Assembly: GCA_032718475.1 (NCBI GenBank)
Contig: JAUCBJ010008130.1
Coordinates: 53,636-117,635, forward strand
Direction of reading: 5' to 3'
From: Nemertoderma westbladi
Lineage: Eukaryota > Xenacoelomorpha > Nemertodermatida > Nemertodermatidae
Length of the DNA: 64,000 bases
Notes under the pieces: model-generated
What the model saw: only the letters and a program-made list of their open reading frames with translations
Told to the model about the DNA's origin: nothing
The model's database searches: none
Shown: in pieces, positions 1 to 11,640 of the stretch
Position numbering within the stretch: the first letter of the stretch is position 1
How the letters are laid out: the number at the start of each line of letters is the position of its first letter
Made by a program: the position numbers and the translations under genes

Positions 1-635
1 AACCTGTGGTGGAAATGATTTAGTGGAAAGTTTATAGTCCTTTTGATTCGTGTGCCTATTCGAGGAATATCCAGTAAGCAACCGAGGGTGGACTCTCTAT
101 AGCCGAGGGGCACTTGTATAATAACTAATAATCACAAACCCCGTCCTCTTATAATATATAACTCTGTAGTAGTCAGTAGTAGTAGTAGTAATAGTAGTAG
201 TAGTAGTAGTAGTAGAAGTAGTAAGTAATAGTAAAGGAGATCGGTTTAAACCAAAGTGATAAAGTAACATTATTATATAACATAATCATATAGACAAAGT
301 AGAATAAGATACAGATTCATAATTATTTTATCAAACTCATGTACTACTTACTTCAATGTGCCAATTGTAATAATAATTAAACATATTATTCAGATTAATC
401 TGCGTTTGGCCCTATAAGATATTATACTGACGTATTTTATATTATTATATCCATCCGAGTAAACAAGAAGTGAAGTAAATGTTTATTATTATAGTTTTAG
501 AAATTGAATGATATACCCAAGATAGTGAAATAGATAATATACCAGAAATTGCGAGTGAACCCAAAAGTGAAAACTATCTCGTTGAAAACGACAACGTGTA
601 GCCGAATTAACGAACTTGAATAGATTTGATCTCCA
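1..635 (+). other. 5' leader of BEL element 1 (non-coding)
   Basis: This AT-rich stretch lies directly upstream of the element 1 Gag-Pol start codon and holds an impure AGT/TAG trinucleotide run at about 170-225. No copy of the candidate 3' LTR (from 8508) is found here, so the 5' LTR and primer-binding site should lie left of the window edge. I see no other gene. The open frame on the opposite strand at 497-928 is only an antisense shadow of the gag N-terminus. Confidence 0.55.
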
Positions 636-3600
636 ATGGCTAGCGCCAACCGAACGCCATCAACGAACCATCCATCAGTGGAAACGAGCTCAGACCTCAT
701 TGACATAAGGGATGAGCCCAGACGAGTATCAGTCGTGGATGGCAGGATCGAGTCGGGCCGAGAACTCGCCCGAACCCCGAGAACGAACCCAACACAAGCG
801 GAGGGCGCCTGGCAACCAACAACGAGCCCAGGCGGTGTGGCACGCTCAATTCCTGGGGCTGCTAGAGCAAGCATCGGCGCTCGCTTACGCACTAGCAGCT
901 TGGTGGGAACTGGGCAGGGGCCACCCACTCAACCAGAACGAGCTGTCCTCCCAACTCACGAACCTGAACCGGCCAATATTCGACACGAACCTGAAAGAAC
1001 CTCGACACAGACAACACGACCCAAAGACCCCCAGATCCAACGATCATCACGATCACAACGAAGTGCTGTTCTGATTGACCCCCAACAACCAGAGATCCTT
1101 AAACGACGATCTCAACGAGCAGAACTGACTCTGTTTGGAACTGTTGAGAACCCAACTGGTGAACTGCCGGTGGAACCGGAGCTAAGTATACTTTTAAATA
1201 AAATAACGGTCTACATAGATCATTTACGTGCGTGCGGAGAGGAACAAAGGGCTGTTGAGATTGAAGACCGGGTCAAAGCCCAGTGTCAATCTCGAGAGAC
1301 CCGTTCCAATCCAAACGTTAGGAGGGAACCCAGAGGAACCCAGAGTGAAGATCTGAGGGAGGGAGACCCGACCCCAAGCATTATCACCGAGGTGCCACGC
1401 GTTGATCCAGAGGATTCTGTGTCCCAGGTGACACCAGACTCCATCTGGGAGAACGTCCCTAGGCAGAATGATCGTGCTTCAGGGGTCGGATCTATACACT
1501 CATCCACGATCAATCGAATGAGAACGAATGCAGGGATTGAACAAGCAAGAATGGAGCTAGCGGATGGCATGAGAGAACAAGAGCGTGAGTTAGAGAGAGA
1601 AAATAAAAGGAGAGTAAGTGAACGTGAACTGGAAAGAATAGAAAAAGAGGAACGTGAGGAACGTGAGAAAAGGGAATGTGACAAAAGGGAACGAGAGAGA
1701 AGGGAACGAGTACAAAAGATAGCAGATGAGATGGAACGGGATAAAAGGGAAGGTGAGATTGAAAGGGAACGGGCAAGGGCCAAGAGGGAAATGGTTCGGC
1801 TAAATGCAGAACAGTGCATATTACGTATGGAAGAGGAGGCATCTCAACTTGGAATTTCCCAGAGGGGAAATAAAACCAAGTGTGATTCAATGAATATACT
1901 AACTACTGTAGAACCCAATAACCTAACTACTGTAGAACCCAATAACCGAGAAATTGAAAGTAACCTTCTAGCCATAGAAACACCCCGTTATCCATCACCC
2001 GTACGTAGAATATCAGCGCGTACAGTAAAGAAACCTGTTATTACATCAAAACCCGAATATTGTATTAGTAGCAGAACACCAGCAATGACAGGGGGCTTTA
2101 ATAGCACGTTAGGCAACTCTGCTTCAAAGGGCCCCAGAGGGGCTAAGAACCAAACATATAATTTGGAAAGCCCAACAAATACTGTAAATGCTGCAGTTAC
2201 CAGCTGTATACATAGAACAGGGCACCATATCGAAACCCCTGTGTCAATCATCCAGTACACTGGTGACGAAATGTCAGAACAAGCAGGCATGAATCATAAC
2301 ATTCAGACTGAGGTACCGGTATCGGATTGCAGCAGTAGGCCTAATAGACGGCTGCATTCGACCGGTCTACCGGTAACACATTCTGCGCCAGTTTGCGGTA
2401 CACCAGATTACAGCTGCAGTGATCAGCTACATGCGACTGGTCCGCCGCTATCCAATTCTATAGGCCTACCTGTACGCAGTACTCCAGACTGCACAGCATG
2501 CAGTAGGCAGAATCCCGATTATTATTATTTACCGGTATCTAGCCAGAACCATAGGCCTAATGCTAATAGTAATACTCAAATACCGGTATCTGAAAGTTTA
2601 GATAGGCATAATCTTAATGTACCGGTATCTTATGATTATAGGCCAAGTTATGTAGGCTTACCTAACAGCCTGATGCATACCGGTACTGTTAATCATACAT
2701 GTAGCCCTGCTGATGTAGGTCAAAATCAACATCAGTCTATAGACCACCCTATACCATCCGAATTTAATCAAAATATCGGTATCCAATATGAACCAAGGTA
2801 TGGTTATGGGACACCATTGAGCAGTACCGGTAACCCAAGCCATTTAAACCCCAGAGCCGAGGAATTTCTACCCGTCCCCATAGGCGAAGTAGGAATGCCA
2901 GATGGCCAATATAAATACAAAACCCGTAGCGAAGTGAGTGAAACCCCACAGCAACGGGCAGTAACCTTTTCAAATCAAATAAATAATGGACCCGGATTAT
3001 CAAAAATACCGAGTCTAGCGTACCCATCTATAGGAGCGCAAAGACAACAGAATAAAAATAATACCGCTGGCTACAATTACACAGGAGAAGCAGCCCCACG
3101 TGGACCCCCTTATGTACAAGCAGGAAGGGTCCCTCAATGTTATCAGAGCGGAGGAGAGAGTGAGTTAAGTCATATGGCGGCAATAACAGACGCCATAAAA
3201 GCCAAGCTAGAACTGCCACAGGCTAAACCGTTTACCTTCAGTGGAGAATACCCGGAAGAATATATTCAGTTTCGACAGCTATATACCACTGAAATTCTAC
3301 TGAAACATAACCTGTCAGAAGCACAGAAGATGACCTACCTGATGGTTTACACAACTGGCAAAGCAAAGGAAGTTGTTAGACAATATGCAGGCCTAACAGA
3401 TGGTTTGCGACTAGCATGGGAAGCCATTGAAAAGCGATATGGAAATCCTTCACGTATAATGCAGGCAACAATCAACAAATTGGTCACTAACAAACAAATC
3501 ACCACGACTGCCGAGTTTAGGGACTTTACAGAAAGGGTAAACAAAGCCCTGGTTGCCTTGAAGGAACTCGATATGCCGCATGAGTTGAATGGCATCCATA

Positions 3601-6600
3601 ACATGCGAAAAATAATTGAACTAATTCCCTATTGGGCGAGGAACGCATGGAGAAAGGAAGCAGCACGGACTCGCAGCCAACTGAACCGCGAACCAACCAT
3701 GAACCAACTGGCGAAATTCCTTTCAGATCAAACCGAGATACAAGATGACCCTGTATTCGCAGAGGGACTACTATCAGCTGGTATCGCTGAGCGCCGGGAC
3801 CGATCACATTCACGGGATGACTCAACCCGACAATCGAGAGCAGATTACCCGCGAAAAACAAATATGCTGGTACCAAAGAAATCATTTGAATCTAACAAAG
3901 GGATGATAAAACCTGAACGAGAGCAAGTCTACACAACAACGTCGACTAGTCCGATGAAGAGCCTACAATCGGACAAACAAGTCCGTTTCTCCAGCTACTC
4001 CCCAAAGCCACATACCCCAGATAGAGATTCCCAGGAGTTGGTATACACCCTTGCAACCTGTGATCCAAGCGCAAAGTGCTATCTACATCCAAATGCAAGG
4101 GACCATCAATTCGTGCAGTGTACCCAATGGATAAATGCCGCTGCGGATGAAAAATGGGACTATTTAAAGAAGAATGGACTGTGTAGGAGATGCTATGGGC
4201 GTGGCCACATTGGACGCGACTGTCCGCGCAACTCCAACACCAGGCCTGAACCCAGAACATATGAACGATCCAGATCATACTCACCCGGAGGAGCGAGCGG
4301 GCTGACACCCCTCACAAAGGAAACTAAAAATCTAAAACCCCATAGTAACCGAGGAGATACTGATACTACTACTGTTAACCAAAATAAAAATGAGAATCTA
4401 ACATCTAAGACAGGGGGGGATCAGACCCAACATCCTAACCCTGCCTGGATGGCGAGATACAAGGATCCCCAGGGATCTGAAGTGAGTGGAACCACTGTTA
4501 ATAAGACCCAGGCAGTGACCCACATGGCGACATGTATGTCCCTGTCAGGGATTAAAGTGTACCTCAAAATTGTACCAGTAAAAGTAATGTATAAAAATGA
4601 AAAACAAGTAACAACATATGCCTTCCTAGATGATGGTGCGACTATAAGTCTAATAAGTCGTACCCTTGCTGATACTCTGGGAATGGAGGGAACCAGAACT
4701 AAGTTAGGCCTGGCCATGGTGGGCCACCAGACAACATCAATGGGGGCCATGAGTACCAAGTGCTCCATAGGTGCTCTGGAAGGCCGAGGGACACTCATCA
4801 TTCATGATGCTGAGGTAGAAGTAATACCAGACGTTGGAGTTAACTGTACCCAACCAGATGAGGTAGAAATTGAGAGATACCAACACTTAAAGGGAATTAA
4901 CTTAACAAACTTGCACATTGACATACCCTATGTGACTGTACTGCTTGGGATGAACAATCCTGAGGCACATGAAGAACTGGAAGTTAGGAAAGGTAGCAAC
5001 CCCGGGAAGACACCATGGGGAAAGCTAACACCATTTGGGTGGTGTGTGACTGGACCACTGGAAACAACAGACTATATACACAACAAAACGAAGCGAGGTC
5101 TGGTGAATCATGTGGAAATAACTAAAGACTTAGAGACATTACTGAATAGGGACTGTGAGGGCCTTCATGACAACACATTGGGAGACTCTCCAGAGGACCG
5201 TAGGGCCTTACAGACTCTTAAGGACTCAATACAACTGATAGATGGACACTACGAGGTAGACATGTTGTGGAAGGACCCCAATGAACGGCTTGAAAACAAC
5301 TACATAATGGCGAGAAATCGTCTGAGAAAGTTAAAAGAAAAACTGAGGAAACTACCAGCAGCAGAAGAAGCCATAAACAAGGCAATATGTAAGTATATAG
5401 AAAGGGGCTGGGCAATAGAACTTCCAGAGGACATACAGGAAACTGACCGGACGTATTACTTACCGATACACACAGTGTGGGAACCAAGAAAGAACAAATA
5501 CCGAGTAGTACATGATGCTGCAGCGAAGTACCATGGAAAATCGCTAAATGATTACCTTGTTCGTGGACCCAATATATACAACACAGGACTAGACGTTCTT
5601 CTAAGATTCAGGAAGGGAATATTTGCTTTCACATGCGATGTGGAAGCAATGTTCCACCAGGTACGAGTGAACCCAAAAGACAGCAACAGCTTACGGTTCC
5701 TTTGGTATGAAGGGGAGCTAGGCTCAAAGGAACCCAAAATCTACAAAATGATTGTCCATATTTTTGGTGCTAATTCATCTCCATGTGCGACAACATACGC
5801 TTTGAGAGAGACTACAAATGGCGAGAATCCTGCAATCCAGAATCCATCAGCAGATACAGTGGAAATGATTCGAGAACATTTTTATGTTGATGACGGACAT
5901 GAGACAGGAAACTCAGAGGAGGAGTTGGTCAGGATTGCCAAGGAGGCTAAACTTTGTTTAGCGGGGGGAGGATTCAACCTGACCAAGTTTTTATCAAATT
6001 CCGAATATATTACCAACTGCATGACAGACGGGACCCAACAGGAGCCACTGAACAAACTGACCACAGAACCAGAATACAAACCAATGATAGAAGCTGATGG
6101 AGACAGTGACGAAGTTCGAGCTTTAGGGATAGTCTGGAACCGAAGAACAGATGCATTTGAGTACCATATGGCGAAAATGAAAAGAGGGAAACATACTAAA
6201 AGGGAATATCTATCCTTTGTTGCCCGGATCTATGACCCAATGGGTCTACTCTCAAGGATCACAGTTGTTGGTCGACAAATACTTAGGGAAGCCCATCTAC
6301 TGAAAGTAGGTTGGAATGATGAACTTCCCGAAGGAATAAGGAAGAAATGGGACAAATGGATGGATAGTTTACAACTACTAGATAAGATCACGATAGATCG
6401 GGCCTACTTTCCCGACGGAAACATGGAAAACTTAGAGATACATATCTTCAGTGACGCCTCAGACAAAGGCTATGGAGCAGTAGCCTATGTGGTTCAAAGA
6501 CAGAATAATAGAAGGAGGGCACGGGTTGCATATAGTAAGGCGAGACCGGCCCCATTAAAAATCGTCACAATTCCTAGGATAGAACTCATGGCAGCTTTAT

Positions 6601-8477
6601 TAGGAGTGAGAATAGGAAGACAGTTAGGAAAAGCGATTGGAAATATACAAACCTGGTATTTTTGGACTGACTCTACCACTGTTATTCATTATATCAGGAC
6701 TGACGCACGAAGATTCAAAGTCTTTGTTGCTAATCGAGTTGCAGAAATCCAAGAACTAACAGACATCAACAACTGGAACTATTGTCCAACGTCGATAAAT
6801 CCCGCAGACCAAATATCGAGAGGAATAATTGGAACACAGAAGAAGGAAGACGAAGATCTGTGGCAATATGGCCCGGAGTACCTCAAGGATGAAGGAAGAT
6901 GGCCTGAATTTCCAGGAGGTCCACAGGCTCTACTGGAAGGAGTCAAAGGGGATGACCCGGAATTACGAAGGGAAGTAGTTATGTCAACCACTATAAGAGA
7001 CAAACCAACAATGACAGAGCGAATACTCCACCATGATCGCTCATGGTATGACACTAAACGGCGTGTAGCGCGATGGAGGATGTGGATGGCTTGGATACGA
7101 ACACGGAAAAGTGGAGGGCCCCGACCAGAACTACATGTGGAAAATGCAGGGATGGCTATCATAAAGTACATTCAACAGGAGGGCTTCCCAGATGAAGTGG
7201 AGAAACTAGTGGTTGGAAAACCTATCCCGAAAGACAGCAACCTGAGACCATTGAGCCCCATTATGAAGGACGGAGTAATCTGTATGGGCTCCCGGCTGGG
7301 GAATGCCCCAGGAGGGATTGTCCCTGAGTGCCCCATATTGATCCCGAAAGACTCAGTTATCGTGGATAAGATTATACACGATTCCCATGAAGCCTCACAA
7401 CATGGAGGTGTGGAAGCAACACTCACGAGGATACGGAGGAAATTCTGGATTCCAGCAGTCAGGAGAAGAGTGAAGGGCTGGGTGGAGAAGTGTGTTACCT
7501 GTCGCACCATTCGTCGACAGAGGGTGGAGCAGGTGATGGCACCTTTACCTGCGGAGCGGATAACACCCTATGAGCCACCATTCACAAATTGTGGTGTTGA
7601 CCTCTTTGGTCCTATTAATGTCAAAGTGGGCCGACGATACGAGAAACGATGGGGTTCCATATTCGTGTGTTACGCCTCAAGGGCTGTTGCCCTGGAATTA
7701 GTTAAAGATGCGAGCGCGAACTCATTTATTAATGCACTCAGAAGATTCATTACAAGGTGTGGAGCAGTGCGAAGGATTAGCTCTGATAATGGGTCGAATT
7801 TCATTGGAGCTAATCGAGAACTTCAAGATCTATACCGGATTGCGCAAGCACCTGCTATTGAAGAACATGCGAGGAAACAAGGTGTCAAGTGGAAATTCCA
7901 TACCCCTTATGCCCCCCATTCTTCAGGAGTCTGGGAAAGACTTGTAGGAAGTGCTGAGCGGCTCTTAGAGGCAAGCACCCGAAATCGATGCCTTGATGAG
8001 GACGCATTCCGCACAGTGTTAGCAGAAACAGAAGCAACAATGAATGCGCGTCCGCTATGTGCGTTAAATGATGACCCGAATTCTTACGAGGTTTTGACAC
8101 CAAACCATCTACTATTGAGGAGACCAGTCCAGGTTTTGAGTAAAGACCTGTTCGACGAGAATGACCTATATTCCAGAAAGACATGGAAAGTAATACAAGT
8201 AGTATCAAAGATATTCTGGCGCCAATGGGTAACTGAATATTTACCAACCCTTCACAAGCGACACAAGTGGCGGGTGGAAAGGAGAGATCTGAAACCGGGA
8301 GATCTAGTCATAGTGACAGATGACACCCTAGCGAAACACGATTGGGTGATGGCTAGAGTAGTAAATTGCCTGCAGGGACCCGATGGGCACACTAGAACGG
8401 TCGAATTGAAGACAAGTGGGAAGAAACTTGTAAGACGTCCGATAAGCAAATGTTGCTTATTGGAGCAAACTGTCTAA
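636..8477 (+). CDS. BEL/Pao retrotransposon Gag-Pol polyprotein, intact single frame
   Basis: One 2613-codon frame with no break. Seen in order: a disordered Pro/Arg-rich N-terminus; a Glu/Arg-rich coiled coil at about 290-400; a Ser/Thr/Pro/Tyr linker at 540-750; a capsid-like DUF1759 region at about 850-1010; a CCHC knuckle CRRCYGRGHIGRDC near 1181; an aspartic protease of DUF1758 type (LDDGATISLI, about 1330); reverse transcriptase at about 1600-1760 with YVDD near 1750; Pao-type RNase H at about 1935-2030 (FSDAS, IELMAAL, WTDST); an integrase zinc finger (H-x4-H then C-x2-C) at about 2248-2290; the DDE core with GVDLFGP, SDNGSNFIGA and GVWERLVG; and a DUF5641 tail to the end. BEL/Pao elements copy themselves through RNA in cytoplasmic particles and integrate in the nucleus. 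The unbroken frame suggests a young or active copy. The start is the first ATG of the frame. Confidence 0.95.
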   Translation: MASANRTPSTNHPSVETSSDLIDIRDEPRRVSVVDGRIESGRELARTPRTNPTQAEGAWQPTTSPGGVARSIPGAARASIGARLRTSSLVGTGQGPPTQPERAVLPTHEPEPANIRHEPERTSTQTTRPKDPQIQRSSRSQRSAVLIDPQQPEILKRRSQRAELTLFGTVENPTGELPVEPELSILLNKITVYIDHLRACGEEQRAVEIEDRVKAQCQSRETRSNPNVRREPRGTQSEDLREGDPTPSIITEVPRVDPEDSVSQVTPDSIWENVPRQNDRASGVGSIHSSTINRMRTNAGIEQARMELADGMREQERELERENKRRVSERELERIEKEEREEREKRECDKRERERRERVQKIADEMERDKREGEIERERARAKREMVRLNAEQCILRMEEEASQLGISQRGNKTKCDSMNILTTVEPNNLTTVEPNNREIESNLLAIETPRYPSPVRRISARTVKKPVITSKPEYCISSRTPAMTGGFNSTLGNSASKGPRGAKNQTYNLESPTNTVNAAVTSCIHRTGHHIETPVSIIQYTGDEMSEQAGMNHNIQTEVPVSDCSSRPNRRLHSTGLPVTHSAPVCGTPDYSCSDQLHATGPPLSNSIGLPVRSTPDCTACSRQNPDYYYLPVSSQNHRPNANSNTQIPVSESLDRHNLNVPVSYDYRPSYVGLPNSLMHTGTVNHTCSPADVGQNQHQSIDHPIPSEFNQNIGIQYEPRYGYGTPLSSTGNPSHLNPRAEEFLPVPIGEVGMPDGQYKYKTRSEVSETPQQRAVTFSNQINNGPGLSKIPSLAYPSIGAQRQQNKNNTAGYNYTGEAAPRGPPYVQAGRVPQCYQSGGESELSHMAAITDAIKAKLELPQAKPFTFSGEYPEEYIQFRQLYTTEILLKHNLSEAQKMTYLMVYTTGKAKEVVRQYAGLTDGLRLAWEAIEKRYGNPSRIMQATINKLVTNKQITTTAEFRDFTERVNKALVALKELDMPHELNGIHNMRKIIELIPYWARNAWRKEAARTRSQLNREPTMNQLAKFLSDQTEIQDDPVFAEGLLSAGIAERRDRSHSRDDSTRQSRADYPRKTNMLVPKKSFESNKGMIKPEREQVYTTTSTSPMKSLQSDKQVRFSSYSPKPHTPDRDSQELVYTLATCDPSAKCYLHPNARDHQFVQCTQWINAAADEKWDYLKKNGLCRRCYGRGHIGRDCPRNSNTRPEPRTYERSRSYSPGGASGLTPLTKETKNLKPHSNRGDTDTTTVNQNKNENLTSKTGGDQTQHPNPAWMARYKDPQGSEVSGTTVNKTQAVTHMATCMSLSGIKVYLKIVPVKVMYKNEKQVTTYAFLDDGATISLISRTLADTLGMEGTRTKLGLAMVGHQTTSMGAMSTKCSIGALEGRGTLIIHDAEVEVIPDVGVNCTQPDEVEIERYQHLKGINLTNLHIDIPYVTVLLGMNNPEAHEELEVRKGSNPGKTPWGKLTPFGWCVTGPLETTDYIHNKTKRGLVNHVEITKDLETLLNRDCEGLHDNTLGDSPEDRRALQTLKDSIQLIDGHYEVDMLWKDPNERLENNYIMARNRLRKLKEKLRKLPAAEEAINKAICKYIERGWAIELPEDIQETDRTYYLPIHTVWEPRKNKYRVVHDAAAKYHGKSLNDYLVRGPNIYNTGLDVLLRFRKGIFAFTCDVEAMFHQVRVNPKDSNSLRFLWYEGELGSKEPKIYKMIVHIFGANSSPCATTYALRETTNGENPAIQNPSADTVEMIREHFYVDDGHETGNSEEELVRIAKEAKLCLAGGGFNLTKFLSNSEYITNCMTDGTQQEPLNKLTTEPEYKPMIEADGDSDEVRALGIVWNRRTDAFEYHMAKMKRGKHTKREYLSFVARIYDPMGLLSRITVVGRQILREAHLLKVGWNDELPEGIRKKWDKWMDSLQLLDKITIDRAYFPDGNMENLEIHIFSDASDKGYGAVAYVVQRQNNRRRARVAYSKARPAPLKIVTIPRIELMAALLGVRIGRQLGKAIGNIQTWYFWTDSTTVIHYIRTDARRFKVFVANRVAEIQELTDINNWNYCPTSINPADQISRGIIGTQKKEDEDLWQYGPEYLKDEGRWPEFPGGPQALLEGVKGDDPELRREVVMSTTIRDKPTMTERILHHDRSWYDTKRRVARWRMWMAWIRTRKSGGPRPELHVENAGMAIIKYIQQEGFPDEVEKLVVGKPIPKDSNLRPLSPIMKDGVICMGSRLGNAPGGIVPECPILIPKDSVIVDKIIHDSHEASQHGGVEATLTRIRRKFWIPAVRRRVKGWVEKCVTCRTIRRQRVEQVMAPLPAERITPYEPPFTNCGVDLFGPINVKVGRRYEKRWGSIFVCYASRAVALELVKDASANSFINALRRFITRCGAVRRISSDNGSNFIGANRELQDLYRIAQAPAIEEHARKQGVKWKFHTPYAPHSSGVWERLVGSAERLLEASTRNRCLDEDAFRTVLAETEATMNARPLCALNDDPNSYEVLTPNHLLLRRPVQVLSKDLFDENDLYSRKTWKVIQVVSKIFWRQWVTEYLPTLHKRHKWRVERRDLKPGDLVIVTDDTLAKHDWVMARVVNCLQGPDGHTRTVELKTSGKKLVRRPISKCCLLEQTV

Positions 8478-8493
8478 TTTATGCCAAAGGCAT

Positions 8494-8503
8494 GGGGGGA
8501 GGG
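8494..8503 (+). promoter_or_regulatory. polypurine tract of element 1 (candidate)
   Basis: The purine run GGGGGGAGGG lies 17 bases after the Gag-Pol stop and is followed within four bases by TGTATACC, a TG-starting sequence suitable as an LTR start. Position and composition fit a plus-strand primer. No second LTR copy in the window is available to confirm it. Confidence 0.5.
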
Positions 8504-8507
8504 TCCA

Positions 8508-9300
8508 TGTATACCTCAAATCGTACCTAAATTAAGATTCAAAATATATTATCAAATTTACAAATGAGTAGAAGAAAACTGAACTAGTACTTTAGGATAG
8601 GCAGATACCGGTATATAGGTACATTGACTGAATGGTAACCTGGGGTGAAATTTATGTTTCCGGAACATAAAATGTATGTGTGAAATGAATGAATGGTTAT
8701 ATGACGCAATACTGAACACAGCCCTAATGAACAATGAACTTGCAACTTCTCAGTTGCGGAATGAACTGAATGAATGGAACAATTGTAGTATAAAATGAAC
8801 TTAAATTATGGGAAACATAGATTTCATTAGCAGCAACCATAGAACATGAAACCAGCAAATTCCAGAACGTATAATAAAACTTTATAGTGTAACTGACCAT
8901 TTAGTCGATTATGGATATTATACGTTATTAATGATAGTACTTGATCTGGATATCTGGATATAGAAGAATTATCATATATAACTAGCTTATTAGAATTAAT
9001 CTCAGAGGAGCCGTAATGAGGACTGTGATGTGTAAAGGATGCGGTGGCGAAGTGGTACCACGGGGAGAAACATTTAAAACTTGGCTTATGAACTGTCTTG
9101 TCTCAGGGTACGAAATGGAGGAACGCGAAAGTATCGTGACCGCGAATTCTGATAGAAGAGAAGGATTCCCCACCGCAGGAGACCCCATGGGGGGAGTGAC
9201 CATGGTAGCAGCGACTAGTGGTGACCGTGGATGGAGCGTTTATGTTCGATTGTTATTACAAAAATAAACGAGGGACCCCATAATCATGAAAGGGAAATAC
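8508..9300 (+). repeat. candidate 3' LTR of element 1 (right end uncertain)
   Basis: It starts at TGTATACC just after the purine tract. An AATAAA at 9263-9268 could be the polyadenylation signal. The right end is a guess because the matching 5' LTR is outside the window. The 83-codon frame at 9016-9267 has no recognisable domain and is probably chance. Confidence 0.35.
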
Positions 9301-9637
9301 ATTATTTGATATGCTCTAACCATATATATATATAATTGAATGGCACTACTTTTGCAATATGTACCTAGGATGAACTAACTAGCGATTTATCTTGAAGCTT
9401 TATTGAACTACGAAATATTTCGTATATCGGTAATTTAAAAGGACTTGATTGAATTGTAATTAATTTATAGAGGGAAATAGGAAACCACTCATGGTTTGGC
9501 AAGCCATGAGCGTGTAATGTTGCCAGGGGGCCTACATCGCGGAATGACAGTTGATATATATCGTTTTCGGACTCAAACTTTTTAATATAGTCGTGATTTC
9601 CTCGAGAAACCATTTATAGTGGTTTCTGGGGGGAGTT
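9301..9637. other. non-coding stretch before the foldback element
   Basis: No gene seen. A short (AT)n run lies near 9323, and a perfect 7-bp-stem hairpin (GAAACCA / TGGTTTC) lies at about 9605-9626, just outside the foldback element. Confidence 0.5.
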
Positions 9638-10845
9638 TGTTCCCGACTATAGTCAGTATTTCATCGTACAGTATGGCCCAAAATTCTTATCACCTGTTAT
9701 TGCCGTAGAAATTCCATTTTATTGAGAGAGAATGTCATGACGTCATAACATGACGTCACAAAAGTAAAAGTATAGTGTATCTTGCATGAAGGCTTGCTCG
9801 CCTCATGTTCACGAGAGAATTATCATATCCTATAATGAGTGAGTGAATATTAGAACCATTTAAAGTGAAAGGACACATTGAGTGAGAGGCAACAATGGAA
9901 GTGTAAGGCATCCTCTGGGATTTACCCTCACCTGTGTATATTGGTGTATAACGTATTATATTTTGGCCCCATTTTCTATGGCCTATTGTTGTTTGGTAAA
10001 CCAATCCCAGATGGCTTTCCTTCCATTCATATATGACAAGAGCAGGATGATATTAGATTCATTCTGTCGATATAACTTTGTAGAAACGTTACATAGTTTT
10101 CACCGTTCGTTCGTACTTTCGTTCTTTCGTTCGTTCTGACCTATTGGTCACTGAACTTAACTATTATTGTTCTAATTGAACTGAACGTACAGTGCATTTG
10201 TACTGTACGTGTTATAAGTCATTTGTTGAAGGAAGGAAGCGTCATCATGTGATTGTGCACTGGTGCCGTTTATACATATTGAACATTAAAGTAACTAGGA
10301 CTTGAACTGAGTTTTCTAGACGAATGAGACGGACGCGTAGAAACGACGTTCTTAGAGGGAAAGAATATCGACGGAACAAAGTGAAAACTATGTAACGTTT
10401 CTACAAAGTTATATCGACAGAATGAATCTAATGTCATCCTGCTCTCGTCATATATGAATGGAAGGAAAGCCATCTGGGATTGGTTTACCAAACAACAATA
10501 GGCCATAGAAAATGGGGCCAAAATATAATACGTTATACACCAATATACATAGGTGAGGGTAAATCCCAGAGGATGCCTTACACTTCCATTGTTGCCTCTC
10601 ACTCAATGTGTCCTTTCACTTTAAATGGTTCTAATATTCACTCACTCATTATAGGGTATGATAATTCTCTCGTGAACATGAGGCGAGCAAGCCTTCATGC
10701 AAGATACACTATACTTTTACTTTGTGACGTCATGTTATGACGTCATGACATTCTCACTCAATAAAATGGAATTTCTACGGCAATAACAGGTGATAAGAAT
10801 TTTGGGCCATACTGTACGATGAAATACTGACTATAGTCGGGAACA
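9638..10845. mobile_element. foldback / long terminal-inverted-repeat element, 1.2 kb
   Basis: Two arms of about 466 bp (9638-10103 and 10381-10845) are inverted copies with only scattered mismatches. Both outer ends read TGTTCCCGACTATAGTCAG inward. They enclose a unique centre of about 280 bp with CGTTCGTTC-type runs. Each arm carries overlapping TGACGTCA-like palindromes near 9738-9758 and 10725-10748. No transposase frame is present; the short open frames mirrored in the two arms are by-products of the inversion. It fits a non-autonomous foldback or MITE-like DNA transposon. I could not identify a target-site duplication. Confidence 0.8.
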
Positions 10846-11640
10846 CATTTGATCAGATATATCAAAGCGGCGTCTTTAGTATAATACCGTAATAGTATCA
10901 ATTAACTCTGTTATACAATGTAAATATACTAAATCTATTTATAAATATATTATGAGCCCTACATTGTATATTTATCCTACAGGTAGACAATGTAGTATGT
11001 TAAAACTTGATATAATTTGGTATAATGTATAACATATTACAAATAAGACTGAGGCAGCTAAACTATATTGCAAAGAAATCAAATATCCTAAAGTAATATA
11101 CTAGACCCTCCCTCCACCCTATAAATAGTGTTCACCATCTACCCCACCCACCGCCCTTATTACTTCATAATAATGAAAGATAGTACCGGCGCTCCAGTCA
11201 CTCCGTTCCCTCCGCTGGGGGGGTTAAGTTGTAGGTTTTGACACTATGCAAAATCCGAGCACAGAGTTAGAAGCGCATTGGATAGGCGAACATTTCTTGC
11301 AGTGAAAGTATTTCCATACTTATTATAGTTTTCGAGATAGTCAGACATGAGTAGCAAAAATTTGAATTTTTTTGGTAAAGTCTGATTACACCGGTACCTG
11401 TCATCCGAAATATGGATTGTGATATATCGTTAGATGCGGGTCCAATAACTGTACATTCACATATTTTCAAGGAAAAAATTCGATCAAGGGTTTTCGAAAT
11501 ATTTTCGAATTACCGGAAGCAGACTTTGGACGACCATATCTCCGGTACCGGTAGGCCTATTAAGTCAAAAATTTTTTTAATCTACTTAGAACACTCCAGT
11601 GAATGTTTTTTAGTTTGAAAGTTTTGCCCCAAAATGCTCA
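10846..11640. other. non-coding AT-rich stretch
   Basis: No supported gene. It holds a seven-G run at about 11216-11222 and a CCGGTACCGGTAGGCC stretch near 11543. The open frames at 11267-11470 (-) and 11412-11618 (+) overlap each other and match nothing I recognise. Confidence 0.4.

Noticed and set aside
712-1074. Second frame overlapping gag of element 1, and many antisense frames across the pol genes
   Set aside because: Shadows of the real retroelement frame; no independent domain or start context.
9016-9267. 83-codon frame after element 1 pol with a CxxC start
   Set aside because: It lies in the probable LTR, has no second Cys pair or homology I can name, and no supporting start context.
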